From NCBI GenBank assembly GCA_019695035.1, contig JAIBAU010000009.1, positions 1 to 64,000 of the forward strand: a stretch of 64,000 nt of DNA, read 5' to 3'. Origin of the DNA: Caulobacteraceae bacterium. Its GTDB lineage: Bacteria > Pseudomonadota > Alphaproteobacteria > Caulobacterales > Caulobacteraceae. The notes under the pieces were generated by a model, which saw nothing but the letters and a program-made list of their open reading frames with translations, had not been told where the DNA came from and searched no databases. The position numbers and the translations under genes were made by a program. Of the stretch, positions 16,818-25,213 are shown piece by piece. Position 1 is the stretch's first letter. The number at the start of each line of letters is the position of its first letter.

Positions 16818-17228
16818 ATGCGCCGACTGCTCTTGGCCTGCCTCGTCGCCGCGGCTGTCTCGACGCCGGCGATGGCCGCGCCGCAGACTTCCGTTGCCAT
16901 CGACCACACCACCCGCATCAACCTGCGTAGCGCAGCCGCCTCGGTGGTCGTGGGAAATCCTGCGGTCGCCGACGTCACGGTGGTGGACCCTCACACCCTG
17001 TTCCTGCAGGGCAAGGGCTATGGCGTGACCGAGGTGGTCGTGCTGGACCCGCTGGGTCGGACCATCTGGCAGGGCGAGGTCGTTGTGACGGCCCCTACCC
17101 AGGGCGCCGTATCAATCTATCGCGGGAGCCAGGTCACGGAGATGGCGTGCGCGCAGTCCTGCGCGGCCTCCGTCCGCTCGCCCGGCCAGGACGGCCGCGC
17201 TGCGGCCCCGGCGACCACCACGCCCTGA
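16818..17228 (+). CDS. Pilus-assembly secretin N-terminal domain protein (CpaC/RcpA N-domain only)
   Basis: Exported protein of 136 residues. It has a signal peptide (MRRLLLACLVAAAVSTPAMA) and one domain (residues about 25-100) matching the pilus-formation/type II secretin N region: a segment with RINLRSAAASVVVGNPAVADV, then LFLQGKGYGVTEVVVLD. In CpaC this domain precedes the secretin pore; here the protein ends soon after, with a short Ala/Thr tail. It is therefore a stand-alone periplasmic N-domain, not a channel. ATG 16818 is preceded by AGGAG eight bases away. It is first in a three-gene cassette with two TadE-like genes. Confidence 0.82.
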   Translation: MRRLLLACLVAAAVSTPAMAAPQTSVAIDHTTRINLRSAAASVVVGNPAVADVTVVDPHTLFLQGKGYGVTEVVVLDPLGRTIWQGEVVVTAPTQGAVSIYRGSQVTEMACAQSCAASVRSPGQDGRAAAPATTTP

Positions 17229-17265
17229 TACTCGACAGCCCGGGCTTGGCTGGGAGGCCAATCCA

Positions 17266-17823
17266 ATGCGCAGAAGCGCCCGCAAATCCGGCATCCTGAA
17301 GCACATCTCGTCGTTCCGGCGCGCCTCAGACGGCAGTGCGGCGGTTGAATTCGCCATCGTGGCGATGCCGTTCTTCATGCTGCTGTTCGCCACCATCGAG
17401 ATTGCGATGGTGTTCCACGTGTCCACTCTGCTCGACGACGGGGTGCGGGCGGCGGCGCGACGCATCCGGACCGGGCAGCTGCAGACCGCGGGGGGCGCCA
17501 GCATGACGACCTTCAAGGCTGACGTCTGCTCGCGGATGGTGTGGCTACAGGCACACTGCGCCTCGCATCTCTCGCTGGACGTTCGCACCTACCCGCAGTG
17601 GGCCAGCGCCAATCCTCCGAACCCCGTTCAGGCCAACGGCACTTTCAGTGAGTCGGCCTTGACCTTCACGCCCGGCGGGCCGGAGGACATCGTCATGGTG
17701 CGGGCCTACTACCGCTGGACCTTGTTCACACCGTTCCTGTCACAGGCCCTCTCCCGCCTCTCGGGCAACCAGGCCGTGCTCTATTCCACCGCGGCCTTCC
17801 GCAACGAGCCGTACGACCAATGA
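17266..17823 (+). CDS. TadE-like pseudopilin / pilus assembly protein
   Basis: Protein of 185 residues with the TadE hallmark: a basic N-terminus, then a processing-like motif and hydrophobic helix (SDGSAAVEFAIVAMPFFMLL, about residues 22-41), including the conserved glutamate that resembles the pilin E5. The remainder is a periplasmic beta-rich domain containing the TLLDDGVRAAARRIRTGQ stretch. TadE proteins are minor pseudopilins needed for Flp pilus assembly. GGGAGG precedes ATG 17266. The following gene overlaps by four bases, so both are translated together. Confidence 0.88.
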   Translation: MRRSARKSGILKHISSFRRASDGSAAVEFAIVAMPFFMLLFATIEIAMVFHVSTLLDDGVRAAARRIRTGQLQTAGGASMTTFKADVCSRMVWLQAHCASHLSLDVRTYPQWASANPPNPVQANGTFSESALTFTPGGPEDIVMVRAYYRWTLFTPFLSQALSRLSGNQAVLYSTAAFRNEPYDQ

Positions 17824-18362
17824 TGCGCTCAATTGCTCTATGGCTGCGATCCTTCCGCGACGACCGCCACGGCGTATCCGCAGTCGAGTTCGCCCTGATC
17901 GCGCCCATCATGATCTTCTTCTACTTCGGCATGTCCGAGATCTGTCAGGGCTTCATGGCCCAGAAACGGACCGAGCACGTCGCCTCCACCATCGCCGACC
18001 TGGTCGCGCAGGAAGAGACCATTTCCACGGCCGGCCTGACGGACGTCTACACCGTGGCCGCCAAGGTTCTGGAGCCCTTTCCCACGACCGGCCTGAAACA
18101 GCGCGTCACCAGCGTGACACGCAATACCTCGGGCGTGGCGAAGGTGGACTGGAGTTCCGGCAGCAACTGGACGCCCTTGACCACCGGAGCGACCGTGACC
18201 CTGCCGGCCAACCTGATCGCCAACGGCGAGAGCATCATCATGGCCGAGGTCGAGTACCCCTACCAATCGCCGTTCGACTATGTGATGCCGTCACAGAAGA
18301 CCTTTTCGAAGGTCTATTACCTGCGCCCGCGCCAGAGCACGATGGTCACCAAGACGAACTAG
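17820..18362 (+). CDS. TadE/TadG-family pilus assembly protein
   Basis: Protein of 180 residues, homologous in its start to the preceding gene: basic leader, GVSAVEFALIAPIMIFFYF with the conserved glutamate, then a periplasmic domain. It is much shorter than classical TadG (no von Willebrand domain), so it is a second TadE-like minor pseudopilin. It overlaps the upstream gene by four bases and its last 17 bases overlap the convergent pabC gene. Together with the Flp pilin and the CpaC N-domain protein it makes a compact pilus cassette separate from any tad/cpa motor operon in this window. Confidence 0.85.
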   Translation: MMRSIALWLRSFRDDRHGVSAVEFALIAPIMIFFYFGMSEICQGFMAQKRTEHVASTIADLVAQEETISTAGLTDVYTVAAKVLEPFPTTGLKQRVTSVTRNTSGVAKVDWSSGSNWTPLTTGATVTLPANLIANGESIIMAEVEYPYQSPFDYVMPSQKTFSKVYYLRPRQSTMVTKTN

Positions 18363-19113
18363 CGCATAGCCGATCGAACCGCGGGTCGGGCGCCACGTGG
18401 CGCCCGTCCAGCGTGCTCACCCGCCGCATGCCGATGAGGCTGTTGGTGAGAAACAAGCCCCTCGCCTGGTCCAGAACCGGTCGCCCGGCCGACACCTCGA
18501 CCGCCTCGAGCCCCAGATCCGCGGCCTGGGACAGCACGCGGCCGCGAACCGTGCCATCAAGGACGCCGCAGTCCAGCGCGGGGGTGCACAGGCGGGCCCC
18601 CTCGAACCAGAACAGGTTGGCGGCCGCGGCGCAGGCGACCTGACCGCGATTGTTCAACATAAGCGCCTCGTCGGCGCCGGCCTCGCGGGCCTCGCGTCGG
18701 GCCAGCAGATTGTCGAGGTAGGCGAGACCCTTGATGCGGGAGGCCGGCGACCCTTCGTTGCGCCGCACGGCCACGGTGACAAGGCTGGCGTCCCCGCCCG
18801 GTTCGGGGGCCTGCGAGGCGGACGCCAGCAGCGTTGGCGACAGACCCTCCACCCGATCCAGGCCGCGGCCTCCCGTCCCGGCCGTGTAGGTGATCCTTAC
18901 GGCGCAACGGCCGGCTGCGCGCTTGCCCAGCGATCGAGCGACCGCGCCCAACACCTGATCCAGGGTGGGAACCGGGAGACCTAGCACGGCGCATCCGCGT
19001 CCCAGTCTCCGCAGGTGGAGGTCGAGGTCGACCAGCTCTCCGTCGCGCCAGAGGAGCGTCTCAAACAGCCCGTCACCCAGCAGGAGCCCGCGGTCATTCT
19101 GCAACTCGCTCAT
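18346..19113 (-). CDS. pabC: Aminotransferase class IV, probable aminodeoxychorismate lyase PabC
   Basis: PLP enzyme of 255 residues that would convert 4-amino-4-deoxychorismate to p-aminobenzoate and pyruvate in folate synthesis. The fold-type IV signature is present: LLGDGLFETL near the start, R in LHLRRL, and the PLP lysine K128 in SRIKGLAYLDN. The C-terminal part contains GVLDGTVR. The pabC assignment rests on the four-base overlap with pabB directly upstream. Branched-chain or D-amino-acid aminotransferases share the fold but usually stand apart from pabB. Its 3' end overlaps the convergent pilus gene by 17 bases. Confidence 0.85.
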   Translation of the reverse strand: MSELQNDRGLLLGDGLFETLLWRDGELVDLDLHLRRLGRGCAVLGLPVPTLDQVLGAVARSLGKRAAGRCAVRITYTAGTGGRGLDRVEGLSPTLLASASQAPEPGGDASLVTVAVRRNEGSPASRIKGLAYLDNLLARREAREAGADEALMLNNRGQVACAAAANLFWFEGARLCTPALDCGVLDGTVRGRVLSQAADLGLEAVEVSAGRPVLDQARGLFLTNSLIGMRRVSTLDGRHVAPDPRFDRLCASSSW

Positions 19114-20441
19114 GCGGCCTCCGTCAGGGCGCGCCTCAGCATGGCGATCTTGGCGTCGGTTTCCTCGCGTTCCGCCACCGGATCGGAGTCCGCCACAATT
19201 CCGGCCCCGGCCTGGGCGCGGAAGCGCCAGCCTTCACCGTCCTCGACGAAGGCCGCGGAACGGATCAGCACGCTTGAATCGAAAGCACCGTCGAAGCCGG
19301 CCAGGAACAACGAGCCGCACCAGGGCCCGCGCGGCGGTTCGTGCGCCGCAATCACCCGCATGGCCTGCACCTTGGGCGCCCCAGTGATGGAGCCGGGCGG
19401 AAAGGCGGCGGCCAGGAGATCGGCCGCATCAGCGCCGCTCGCCAGCCGGCCGGTGACCGTCGAAACCAGATGGTGGACATTCGCGTAGCTCTCGATCGCG
19501 AAGAGGTCCGAAACCTCGACGGATCCGGCGTCGCAAACCCGCGACAGATCGTTGCGCATCAGGTCGACGATCATGAGGTTTTCGGCGCGATCCTTCGCGC
19601 TGGCCATCAGTTCCGCGGCCAGGCGCCTGTCCTCGTCCGCATCGGCCGCGCGCGGACGGGTACCCTTGATCGGCCGTGTCTCAGCCGTCAGCGCGCCATC
19701 TGCTGACACCGTCAGCCTGACGAACCGCTCCGGAGAATTGGAAGCGATGGCCCGACCCGGCGCGGACCAGAAGGCTGCGAAAGGGGCCGGGCTCGTGTCG
19801 GAAAGACGGGCGATCAGGTCGAAGGGCTGCGCCCCCGGGACCAGGCGACCGGACCAGGCGCGTGCGATGTTGGCCTGGAAGATTTCACCCGCTTCGATCC
19901 GCGACACGACCTCTGCGACGGCCGCCTCGTAGGCCGTGGCGGGCGCATCAGGGGAAAAGGCGGCGGCCAGCAAGGCAGGAGGGGACCGCGGCGGCGGAGC
20001 CTCCAGCCAAGACCGGGCCCGCCCTTCGTCACCGTAGGTCAGTATCCTGCGCCGATGATGGTCGAAGGCGACGACGGTCGGATAGCGCGCCAGGACCAGG
20101 TCCGGCCAAGCCGGGTCGCGTCCGAGATCGAGCGCCTCCAGCCGGGCGCCATACTCATAGCTCGCAAGCCCGATGACTCCGCCTTGGAAGGGAGCGCCCT
20201 CAACCGGCGCTCGCCTGGGGCCGAGGAGATCCCGCAAGAGGGCGAGACCGTCGCGGGTGTCGTGGGGCGCGAGCATTTCGGTTTGGTCCGGATCGGCGCA
20301 GACGTAGGACCACCTCCCGTTGGGGCCCCCGTCAGAAAGGAAGGCCGTAGTCCACGGTCGATGCGCCAGTGCGCCCGCCACCGCCACCGGATCGCGCCAA
20401 ACGTCGCTGACAGCGCTCGCGATGGCGGCCGGATTGCGCAC
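19110..20441 (-). CDS. pabB: Aminodeoxychorismate synthase component I (PabB)
   Basis: Chorismate-binding enzyme of 443 residues that aminates chorismate for p-aminobenzoate synthesis. The motif PIKGTRPR carries the lysine typical of PabB rather than anthranilate synthase. Other landmarks are GEIFQANIAR, SNSPERF, LMIVDLMRNDLSRV, and the C-terminal PPGSITGAPK and GAGIVADSDP. I place the start at GTG 20441, one base after the phosphatase stop; a more upstream start would overlap that gene by 95 bases without a ribosome site. The glutamine amidotransferase subunit (PabA) is not in the window. Confidence 0.93.
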   Translation of the reverse strand: MRNPAAIASAVSDVWRDPVAVAGALAHRPWTTAFLSDGGPNGRWSYVCADPDQTEMLAPHDTRDGLALLRDLLGPRRAPVEGAPFQGGVIGLASYEYGARLEALDLGRDPAWPDLVLARYPTVVAFDHHRRRILTYGDEGRARSWLEAPPPRSPPALLAAAFSPDAPATAYEAAVAEVVSRIEAGEIFQANIARAWSGRLVPGAQPFDLIARLSDTSPAPFAAFWSAPGRAIASNSPERFVRLTVSADGALTAETRPIKGTRPRAADADEDRRLAAELMASAKDRAENLMIVDLMRNDLSRVCDAGSVEVSDLFAIESYANVHHLVSTVTGRLASGADAADLLAAAFPPGSITGAPKVQAMRVIAAHEPPRGPWCGSLFLAGFDGAFDSSVLIRSAAFVEDGEGWRFRAQAGAGIVADSDPVAEREETDAKIAMLRRALTEAA

Positions 20442-20442
20442 G

Positions 20443-21228
20443 TCAGGCCAGCAGTCGCTCTGCCAGCCGATCACGCTTGGCCGGGTCGACGCCACAGGCC
20501 CGCTCCAGATAGGAGTCAAGCGAGCCGTACTGGTCATCTATGACCCGAAAGGCTTCAGCCAGGAACTCGGGACGCACGCCCAGGAACGCCTGAACGGCGG
20601 CGGCGCTGGCCTTGCGGCCGAAATTGGTCTCGATGGTTTTCGCAATCTCGGGCGCCCGACCCTCCAGGTCGACGGCTGTGTTGGTCAGAAGATAGTCCTC
20701 GATAAGGTCGTCTTCGGAGACCCCCGTCAGTCTGTGGGTCAGCGCAGCCAGCAGGCCGGTGCGGTCCTTGCCGGCCGCGCAATGGATCAGCACCGCTCCC
20801 TCGGTCTCCGACAGGGCGTCGAAATAGCGTGAGAACAGGTCCAGGTGGCGGGCCTCGAACGGAATGCGCCGGTAGGCGTCCATCATGTAGCGGTGGACGT
20901 TCTCGGCTGAGAGGTCGTTGGACTTGAGGAACGTGATGTGGGGCGGTTCGCCCTGCTCGTCGTTGTCGATATCACTTTCGATGGCGCGGCCGGTCCAACC
21001 CGGAAGCCGCCGGGATGGCTGATAGACCCTTTCGGCCGGATGGCGCAGATCGACTACCACGGCGACCTCCATGTCCTGCAGTCGTCGCAGGTCGGCGTCG
21101 GTGGCGCGGGCATGGTGGCCGGTGCGCAGCAGGCGCCCCGGCTTGAGACGACGGCCTGCGTGGCCGGCGTAGTCGCCGTAGTCGCGAACGTTCTCGATCG
21201 CTTCGAACTTGTGGATTCGGTCAGCCAT
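20443..21228 (-). CDS. Tyrosine/dual-specificity protein phosphatase family protein
   Basis: Phosphatase of 261 residues with the CX5R active site HCAAGKDRTG: nucleophile C150 and R156, the lysine after the glycine marking the bacterial Tyr_phosphatase3/LipA-like group, which can act on phosphoproteins and phosphoinositides. The N-terminus (ENVRDYGDYAG) and LRTGHHA...DLRHPAE segment are characteristic. The ATG at 21228 is used because MADRIHKFE starts the conserved region. It is followed after one base by pabB and preceded by the regulator gene with a 41-base gap, so it may belong to one transcript. Substrate unknown. Confidence 0.87.
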   Translation of the reverse strand: MADRIHKFEAIENVRDYGDYAGHAGRRLKPGRLLRTGHHARATDADLRRLQDMEVAVVVDLRHPAERVYQPSRRLPGWTGRAIESDIDNDEQGEPPHITFLKSNDLSAENVHRYMMDAYRRIPFEARHLDLFSRYFDALSETEGAVLIHCAAGKDRTGLLAALTHRLTGVSEDDLIEDYLLTNTAVDLEGRAPEIAKTIETNFGRKASAAAVQAFLGVRPEFLAEAFRVIDDQYGSLDSYLERACGVDPAKRDRLAERLLA

Positions 21229-21269
21229 GGGACCGCTAGATAGCGATCGACCATGGCCAAGGCGAGACG

Positions 21270-21581
21270 TCATCCCGCGCCGGAGACCAGCTTCTGCATC
21301 GCGTCGAGGTAGCGCAGGAAGGCGCTGCGCCCGCTGTCGCTGAGGCTGACCGTGGTGCGGGGCTTGCGGCCGACAAAGCTCTTTTCGACCGTCACGTAGC
21401 CGGCGTCTTCGAGTTTGCGGAGATGTACGGAGAGGTTGCCGTCCGTCGCCTGGAGCCGCGCCTTCAGTTCATTGAAATCGGCGGCCCCGACGCTGGACAG
21501 ATAGGCCATGACCCCCAGCCTGACGCGGCCGTGGACGACCTCGTCGATGGCTTCGATGTCGAATGCGTCGGGGTCGTTCAT
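21270..21581 (-). CDS. Winged-helix transcriptional regulator (HTH_34/MarR-like)
   Basis: Small DNA-binding protein of 103 residues. The core is one winged helix: HGRVRLGVMAYL, then FNELKARLQATDGNLSVHLRKLEDAGYVTVEKSF (read as helix, turn, recognition helix and wing), then RKPRTTVSLSDSGR. This pattern is the transcriptional regulator family often encoded next to a small membrane protein. The ATG at 21581 lies four bases after the stop of the membrane protein gene, so the two are co-transcribed. Likely target: the palindromic cluster upstream at 22261-22283. No ligand-binding domain, so the partner membrane protein may sense the signal. Confidence 0.85.
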   Translation of the reverse strand: MNDPDAFDIEAIDEVVHGRVRLGVMAYLSSVGAADFNELKARLQATDGNLSVHLRKLEDAGYVTVEKSFVGRKPRTTVSLSDSGRSAFLRYLDAMQKLVSGAG

Positions 21582-21585
21582 GCGG

Positions 21586-22215
21586 TCACACGATGTCCGA
21601 GGGCTCCTGGCGCAGCAGGACGACGCCAGGAATAAGGGTGAGGCCGAACAGCCCAGCCGCATAGACGAGGTAGAGCGCGTCTTGTCCCGCGAACCAGCCC
21701 AGGACTGGCGACATCGCCCACGACCCCAGCGCGACCCACCAGAGCCACTTCTTGGCGGACATGGCCGACGCAACCGCCCAGCCCGCGCCGTAGAGGGCGA
21801 AAATCACCGATGGGAACGTCATCATCACGTCCTCGGACTGCAGCCGCCAGCCGGCGAAGCCGTAACCCAGAGCCAAGGCGAAGATGGAGAAACCGACCGC
21901 GGACCACGCCGCCCCTGAAGCCTTGTTGGCAGGCGACCGGGCGCCGGGCTTGCCACCTATCCGGCGGTTCAACACCGCGAGCACTCCAAAGAAGATTGCG
22001 AGCGCGCCCATCCAGATCCCGAAAGAACCCCAGCCGTGCGGAAGCTGCAGGATGCCGGTCAGAAGCGCCCAGTAAGCCAGGGAAGCCACGCCGAAGATGA
22101 GGCCTGCGGCGGCAAGGATCGAGCCGCCGAGCAGGGGCGTTCGTTGGCCTTCCGCAGCGAGCGCCCGCATGAAGGCGATGTCGTCCTTGACGCTCTGGAT
22201 CTGGTCGTCGGTCAT
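21586..22215 (-). CDS. Polytopic membrane protein paired with winged-helix regulator
   Basis: Integral membrane protein of 209 residues with about six hydrophobic segments (for example LLGGSILAAAGLIFGV, WMGALAIFFGVLAVL, FSIFALALGYGFAG, VIFALYGAGWAVA, WVALGSWAMSPVLG, LFGLTLIPGVVLL). The start is a soluble helix (MTDDQIQSVKDDIAFMRALA). I cannot name a transporter family. It is the first gene of the operon with the winged-helix regulator, which argues for a sensing or autoregulatory membrane unit. Promoter and operator elements lie directly upstream between it and the divergent methyltransferase. Confidence 0.7.
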   Translation of the reverse strand: MTDDQIQSVKDDIAFMRALAAEGQRTPLLGGSILAAAGLIFGVASLAYWALLTGILQLPHGWGSFGIWMGALAIFFGVLAVLNRRIGGKPGARSPANKASGAAWSAVGFSIFALALGYGFAGWRLQSEDVMMTFPSVIFALYGAGWAVASAMSAKKWLWWVALGSWAMSPVLGWFAGQDALYLVYAAGLFGLTLIPGVVLLRQEPSDIV

Positions 22216-22260
22216 GGCTGGAGCCTCCGGTTCTCCATGGACCGATTCCTAGCGAACGCA

Positions 22261-22283
22261 CTTTATATAGTAAAGCGCTTTAG
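22261..22283. promoter_or_regulatory. Palindromic operator cluster in divergent promoter
   Basis: CTTTA-N5-TAAAG (22261-22275) overlaps a perfect 10-base palindrome AAAGCGCTTT (22272-22281), giving three alternating CTTTA/TAAAG half-sites in 23 bases. It lies in the AT-rich gap between the membrane-protein/regulator operon and the methyltransferase gene, 46 bases from the former start and 54 from the latter. A likely binding site of the adjacent winged-helix regulator. Confidence 0.45.
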
Positions 22284-22336
22284 ATGGACCCGCGTCGCCA
22301 CGCGGGCTAAGGCCGGGATGGAATGCGGAGGCGGCC

Positions 22337-23098
22337 GTGGCGTCGGGCAAGTTCACCTATCTCAGCTATCGGCGCCATCGCATCTGCAATCCGCTCTCCT
22401 TCGAATTGCTCGAACGGGTGCTGAACTATGCAGACCTCCGCACCGGCGACACCGCCTTTGACCTTGGCTGCGGCAATGCGGTGATCGCCACCTGGCTGGC
22501 AGAGCGGCTTGGGCTGAACGTCAAGGCTGTCGAGCGCTTTGAAAGCGTAGCCGAACTGGCCCGCGCCACCGCCGACGCCAGCGAAGGCCCAGGCGCGATC
22601 GAGGTGGTGGTGGACGCCGCCGCGCCTTTCCTGGAACGGGCCGGTGCGTGCCGCCTGCTCCTTGCTATTGGCACGGTGAACCTTTTCCCCGACGCCCGAG
22701 AACCCCTCGAAGCGTTCGCCCGGCTAAAACGTTCGATCGAACCCGGCGGCTATCTGCTGTGGGGCGACCCCTTCTGGAGGCGGCCGCCCTCGGATCGGCT
22801 GCGCGCCGTGTTCGCCAACGAACGCTACCAGACGCACGCCGGCTACGTAGCCGCGGGCGAAGCCGCAGGCCTCACGCCAGTCTATGCGGGCGTGTCGACC
22901 GAGGCGGACTGGGACGACTACAGCTGGCGCATGAACGCGTCCGTCGAGGACTGGATTACCGAAAACCCGGCGGATCCCGAGGCTGGCGCGTTCCAGGCCC
23001 AAATCGCCATGATGCGCGCCCTGTACCTTGAGGAGGTGCGTCAGGGGATGGGCTTCGGGCTCTACCTGTTCAGGGTTCCGGCCAACCGGGCCGGTTAG
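22337..23098 (+). CDS. SAM-dependent methyltransferase, class I
   Basis: Protein of 253 residues with a Rossmann methyltransferase core: motif I FDLGCGNAVIATWLAERL (about residues 41-58), an acidic residue after AVER, and a later EPGGYLLWGDPFWRRPP segment. The sequence from YLSYRRHRICNPLSFELLERVL to motif I and the C-terminal WDDYSWRMNASVEDW part match the SAM-methyltransferases annotated near ubiquinone/small-molecule types, but the acceptor cannot be read. GTG 22337 has GGAGG upstream. It ends four bases inside the convergent AMP nucleosidase gene. Confidence 0.8.
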   Translation: MASGKFTYLSYRRHRICNPLSFELLERVLNYADLRTGDTAFDLGCGNAVIATWLAERLGLNVKAVERFESVAELARATADASEGPGAIEVVVDAAAPFLERAGACRLLLAIGTVNLFPDAREPLEAFARLKRSIEPGGYLLWGDPFWRRPPSDRLRAVFANERYQTHAGYVAAGEAAGLTPVYAGVSTEADWDDYSWRMNASVEDWITENPADPEAGAFQAQIAMMRALYLEEVRQGMGFGLYLFRVPANRAG

Positions 23099-24549
23099 CG
23101 GAACGGCGGCTCGTCGAACGCGCGGAGCTTGCGCGAGTGCAGCCGTGAGCCGTATCCCCGTAACTGGTCGACCGTCTCGAAGCCGATCTGGATGTGCTCG
23201 GCGATGGCGCGCTCGTAGAAGCGGTTGGCTTGGCCGGGCAACTTGATCTCGCCGTGCAGCGGCTTGTCCGAGACGCAGAGCAGCGTTCCGTACGGCACCC
23301 GGAAGCGGTAGCCCTGGGCCGCAATGGTGGCGCTCTCCATATCGACTGCGACGGCGCGGGACTGTGAAAAGCGGACGGCCGAATGCGAATAGCGGAGCTC
23401 CCAGTTGCGGTCGTCGGTGGTCACCACCGTGCCGGTGCGCAGGCGGCGCTTGAGGTCGTCCGGCTGTTCACCGGTCACCTTTTCCGCCGCCGTCCATAGC
23501 GCCCGCTGGACCTCCGCGATGGGGGGGATCGGAATCTCGGTCGGCAGGATGTGATCCATTACATGGTCGTCGCGCAGATAGGCGTGGGCGAGCACGTAGT
23601 CGCCGATGATCTGTGACGGCCGCAGGCCTCCGCAGTGGCCTATCATGAGCCAGGCCTGTGGCCGCAGGACGGCGAGGTGGTCGGTCGCGGTCTTGGCGTT
23701 GGAGGGCCCGACGCCGATGTTGACCAAGCTGACACCGAGGTTGCCCGGCGCCATGAGGTGCCAGGCCGGCATCTGGTGGCGGCGCCAGAGGCCCTCGGAC
23801 ACCATGCGCTCGGGATCGGCGGTCTCGGCAGTGACCACCACGCCGCCGGCCCCGGAAAGGGCGGTGTAGGGGCTGTCAGGCTTCTTCAATTCCGCGCAGG
23901 CCCAGCGCACGAACTCGTCGACGTAGCGGTGGTAGTTGGTGAACAGGATATATTGCTGAACGTGTTCGCTGGGCGTGCCCATGTAGTGCTTCAGACGCGC
24001 CAGCGAGTAATCGGTCCGCAGGCCGTCGAACAGCGCCAGCGGTCGGTTGCCTTCGTCATCGGCGAACCAAAGGCCGTCGGCGGTTTCGTCGCCGATGTGG
24101 GCCAGCTCGGTGGCCGGGAACCAGCGGGCGATCTCCGTCGTCGTAGGCCCGTCGAGGGCCATGTCCTCACTGCCGTCCAGAACGTAGGGAAAGGGGATCT
24201 CCTGGGTCGAGGCGTTCACCTCGAAGCTGGCCCCGTAATCCTGTTCCAGCAGCGTCAGCTGCTCCAGGAGATACTCCCGGAACATCCTCGGTCGGGTGAC
24301 GGTCGTGGTGTAGACCCCCGGCGTGGCCAGTCGGGCATAGGCGCGATTCAGGCGGGGCGGAGGCGCATCAGCGAGCCAGGTCAGCTTGAGCTCGGGATAG
24401 CCGAAGACTCCGTTCGCCCGGTCCATCAGATCCGGCTTGGCGCCGTTCTTGAGGAATTCCTGCAACGCCGATCGAAGGGCGGTGACCGCCAGATCGTATA
24501 CTTCCACAAGCCGCTCCACCGTCCGGGCGGCGTTCATTTTCTCTGTCAT
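23095..24549 (-). CDS. amn: AMP nucleosidase
   Basis: Enzyme hydrolysing AMP to adenine and ribose 5-phosphate, used in purine salvage and control of the AMP pool. The 484-residue length equals that of E. coli Amn. The N-terminal domain (residues about 1-200, with ASTQEIPFPYVLDGSED) is specific to this family; the C-terminal half is the nucleoside-phosphorylase-like catalytic domain, with HCGGLRPSQIIGDYVLA and AVDMESATIAAQGYR, where the M-E-S/aspartate region binds ribose. ATG 24549 follows AAGGTG; an in-frame GTG at 24555 is less likely. It converges on the methyltransferase gene. Confidence 0.95.
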   Translation of the reverse strand: MTEKMNAARTVERLVEVYDLAVTALRSALQEFLKNGAKPDLMDRANGVFGYPELKLTWLADAPPPRLNRAYARLATPGVYTTTVTRPRMFREYLLEQLTLLEQDYGASFEVNASTQEIPFPYVLDGSEDMALDGPTTTEIARWFPATELAHIGDETADGLWFADDEGNRPLALFDGLRTDYSLARLKHYMGTPSEHVQQYILFTNYHRYVDEFVRWACAELKKPDSPYTALSGAGGVVVTAETADPERMVSEGLWRRHQMPAWHLMAPGNLGVSLVNIGVGPSNAKTATDHLAVLRPQAWLMIGHCGGLRPSQIIGDYVLAHAYLRDDHVMDHILPTEIPIPPIAEVQRALWTAAEKVTGEQPDDLKRRLRTGTVVTTDDRNWELRYSHSAVRFSQSRAVAVDMESATIAAQGYRFRVPYGTLLCVSDKPLHGEIKLPGQANRFYERAIAEHIQIGFETVDQLRGYGSRLHSRKLRAFDEPPFR

Positions 24550-24556
24550 CGGCACC

Positions 24557-25213
24557 TTATAGCGGCGCCGTAACGACCGCGCGAGCTTGGACGACCAGCT
24601 CCAGATCCGGGGACGATTCCAGATCGCTCAAACGAATGGCCGCCCGACCATACTCGACGTGCTTGCGGGGCACCGCATCGCGATGAAGGGCCGCCGACAT
24701 CGCCCGCCACACCATCTCGGTGCAGTAGAGGCTGTCGCGGCTTTGCAGTGAGAACTCGGTGTCGAAGGGTATGCGGGCGGCGGCGAACGAGCGGGCCGCA
24801 GCCGCAGTCGCCTGGGCAGCTGCTGGATCCTTCATGCGGAAGACTGAAGCCGACTGCGCCTCATGAAGGAAATCCCGAACCGCGACTTCCCGAACCACCG
24901 CCCGGCTTTGCGTTGGGTCGCCACCAGCGTGAACCACGCCAACCCTGCCGTTCGGCTCCACGATCACAATCCCTACATGGCCATGCCGGAACTGCGGCAG
25001 CGACCATTGGCTGGCGAGCCGCGCCCATAGCGCCTGGGGGGCGGCCAGGAAGATCACGTCGCCGTTCCGGAGCGTTCCCAGTCTTGCGGGGTCGACGACC
25101 GGCAGCGCCGTCAGAGCGGTCGCTGGCGGAGCGACGGCGATACAGGCGGCCGCGGCGGGCGGCAGCAGCAGGCCTGCCGCCGACAGAAGCCATGCAAGCC
25201 TCAGGCGCTGCAC
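24557..25213 (-). CDS. YiiX/YaeF-like permuted papain-fold amidase, exported
   Basis: Protein of 218 residues with a signal peptide ending at an alanine/cysteine-rich site (LLLPPAAAAC). The permuted NlpC/P60-like arrangement is visible: a histidine first (H79 in FRHGHVGIV) and the nucleophile cysteine later (C164 in SLYCTEMVW). LRNGDVIFL begins the domain. Members are thought to act on lipids or peptidoglycan-like amides in the envelope; the substrate is unknown. It starts with GTG 25213, overlapping the end of the upstream lipoprotein gene by 13 bases. Confidence 0.8.
   Translation of the reverse strand: MQRLRLAWLLSAAGLLLPPAAAACIAVAPPATALTALPVVDPARLGTLRNGDVIFLAAPQALWARLASQWSLPQFRHGHVGIVIVEPNGRVGVVHAGGDPTQSRAVVREVAVRDFLHEAQSASVFRMKDPAAAQATAAAARSFAAARIPFDTEFSLQSRDSLYCTEMVWRAMSAALHRDAVPRKHVEYGRAAIRLSDLESSPDLELVVQARAVVTAPL

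Noticed and set aside
18346..18362. Overlap of the TadG-like and pabC ends as a sign of frameshift
   Set aside because: Both reading frames are complete and typical in length; a 17-base convergent overlap is normal in this dense genome.
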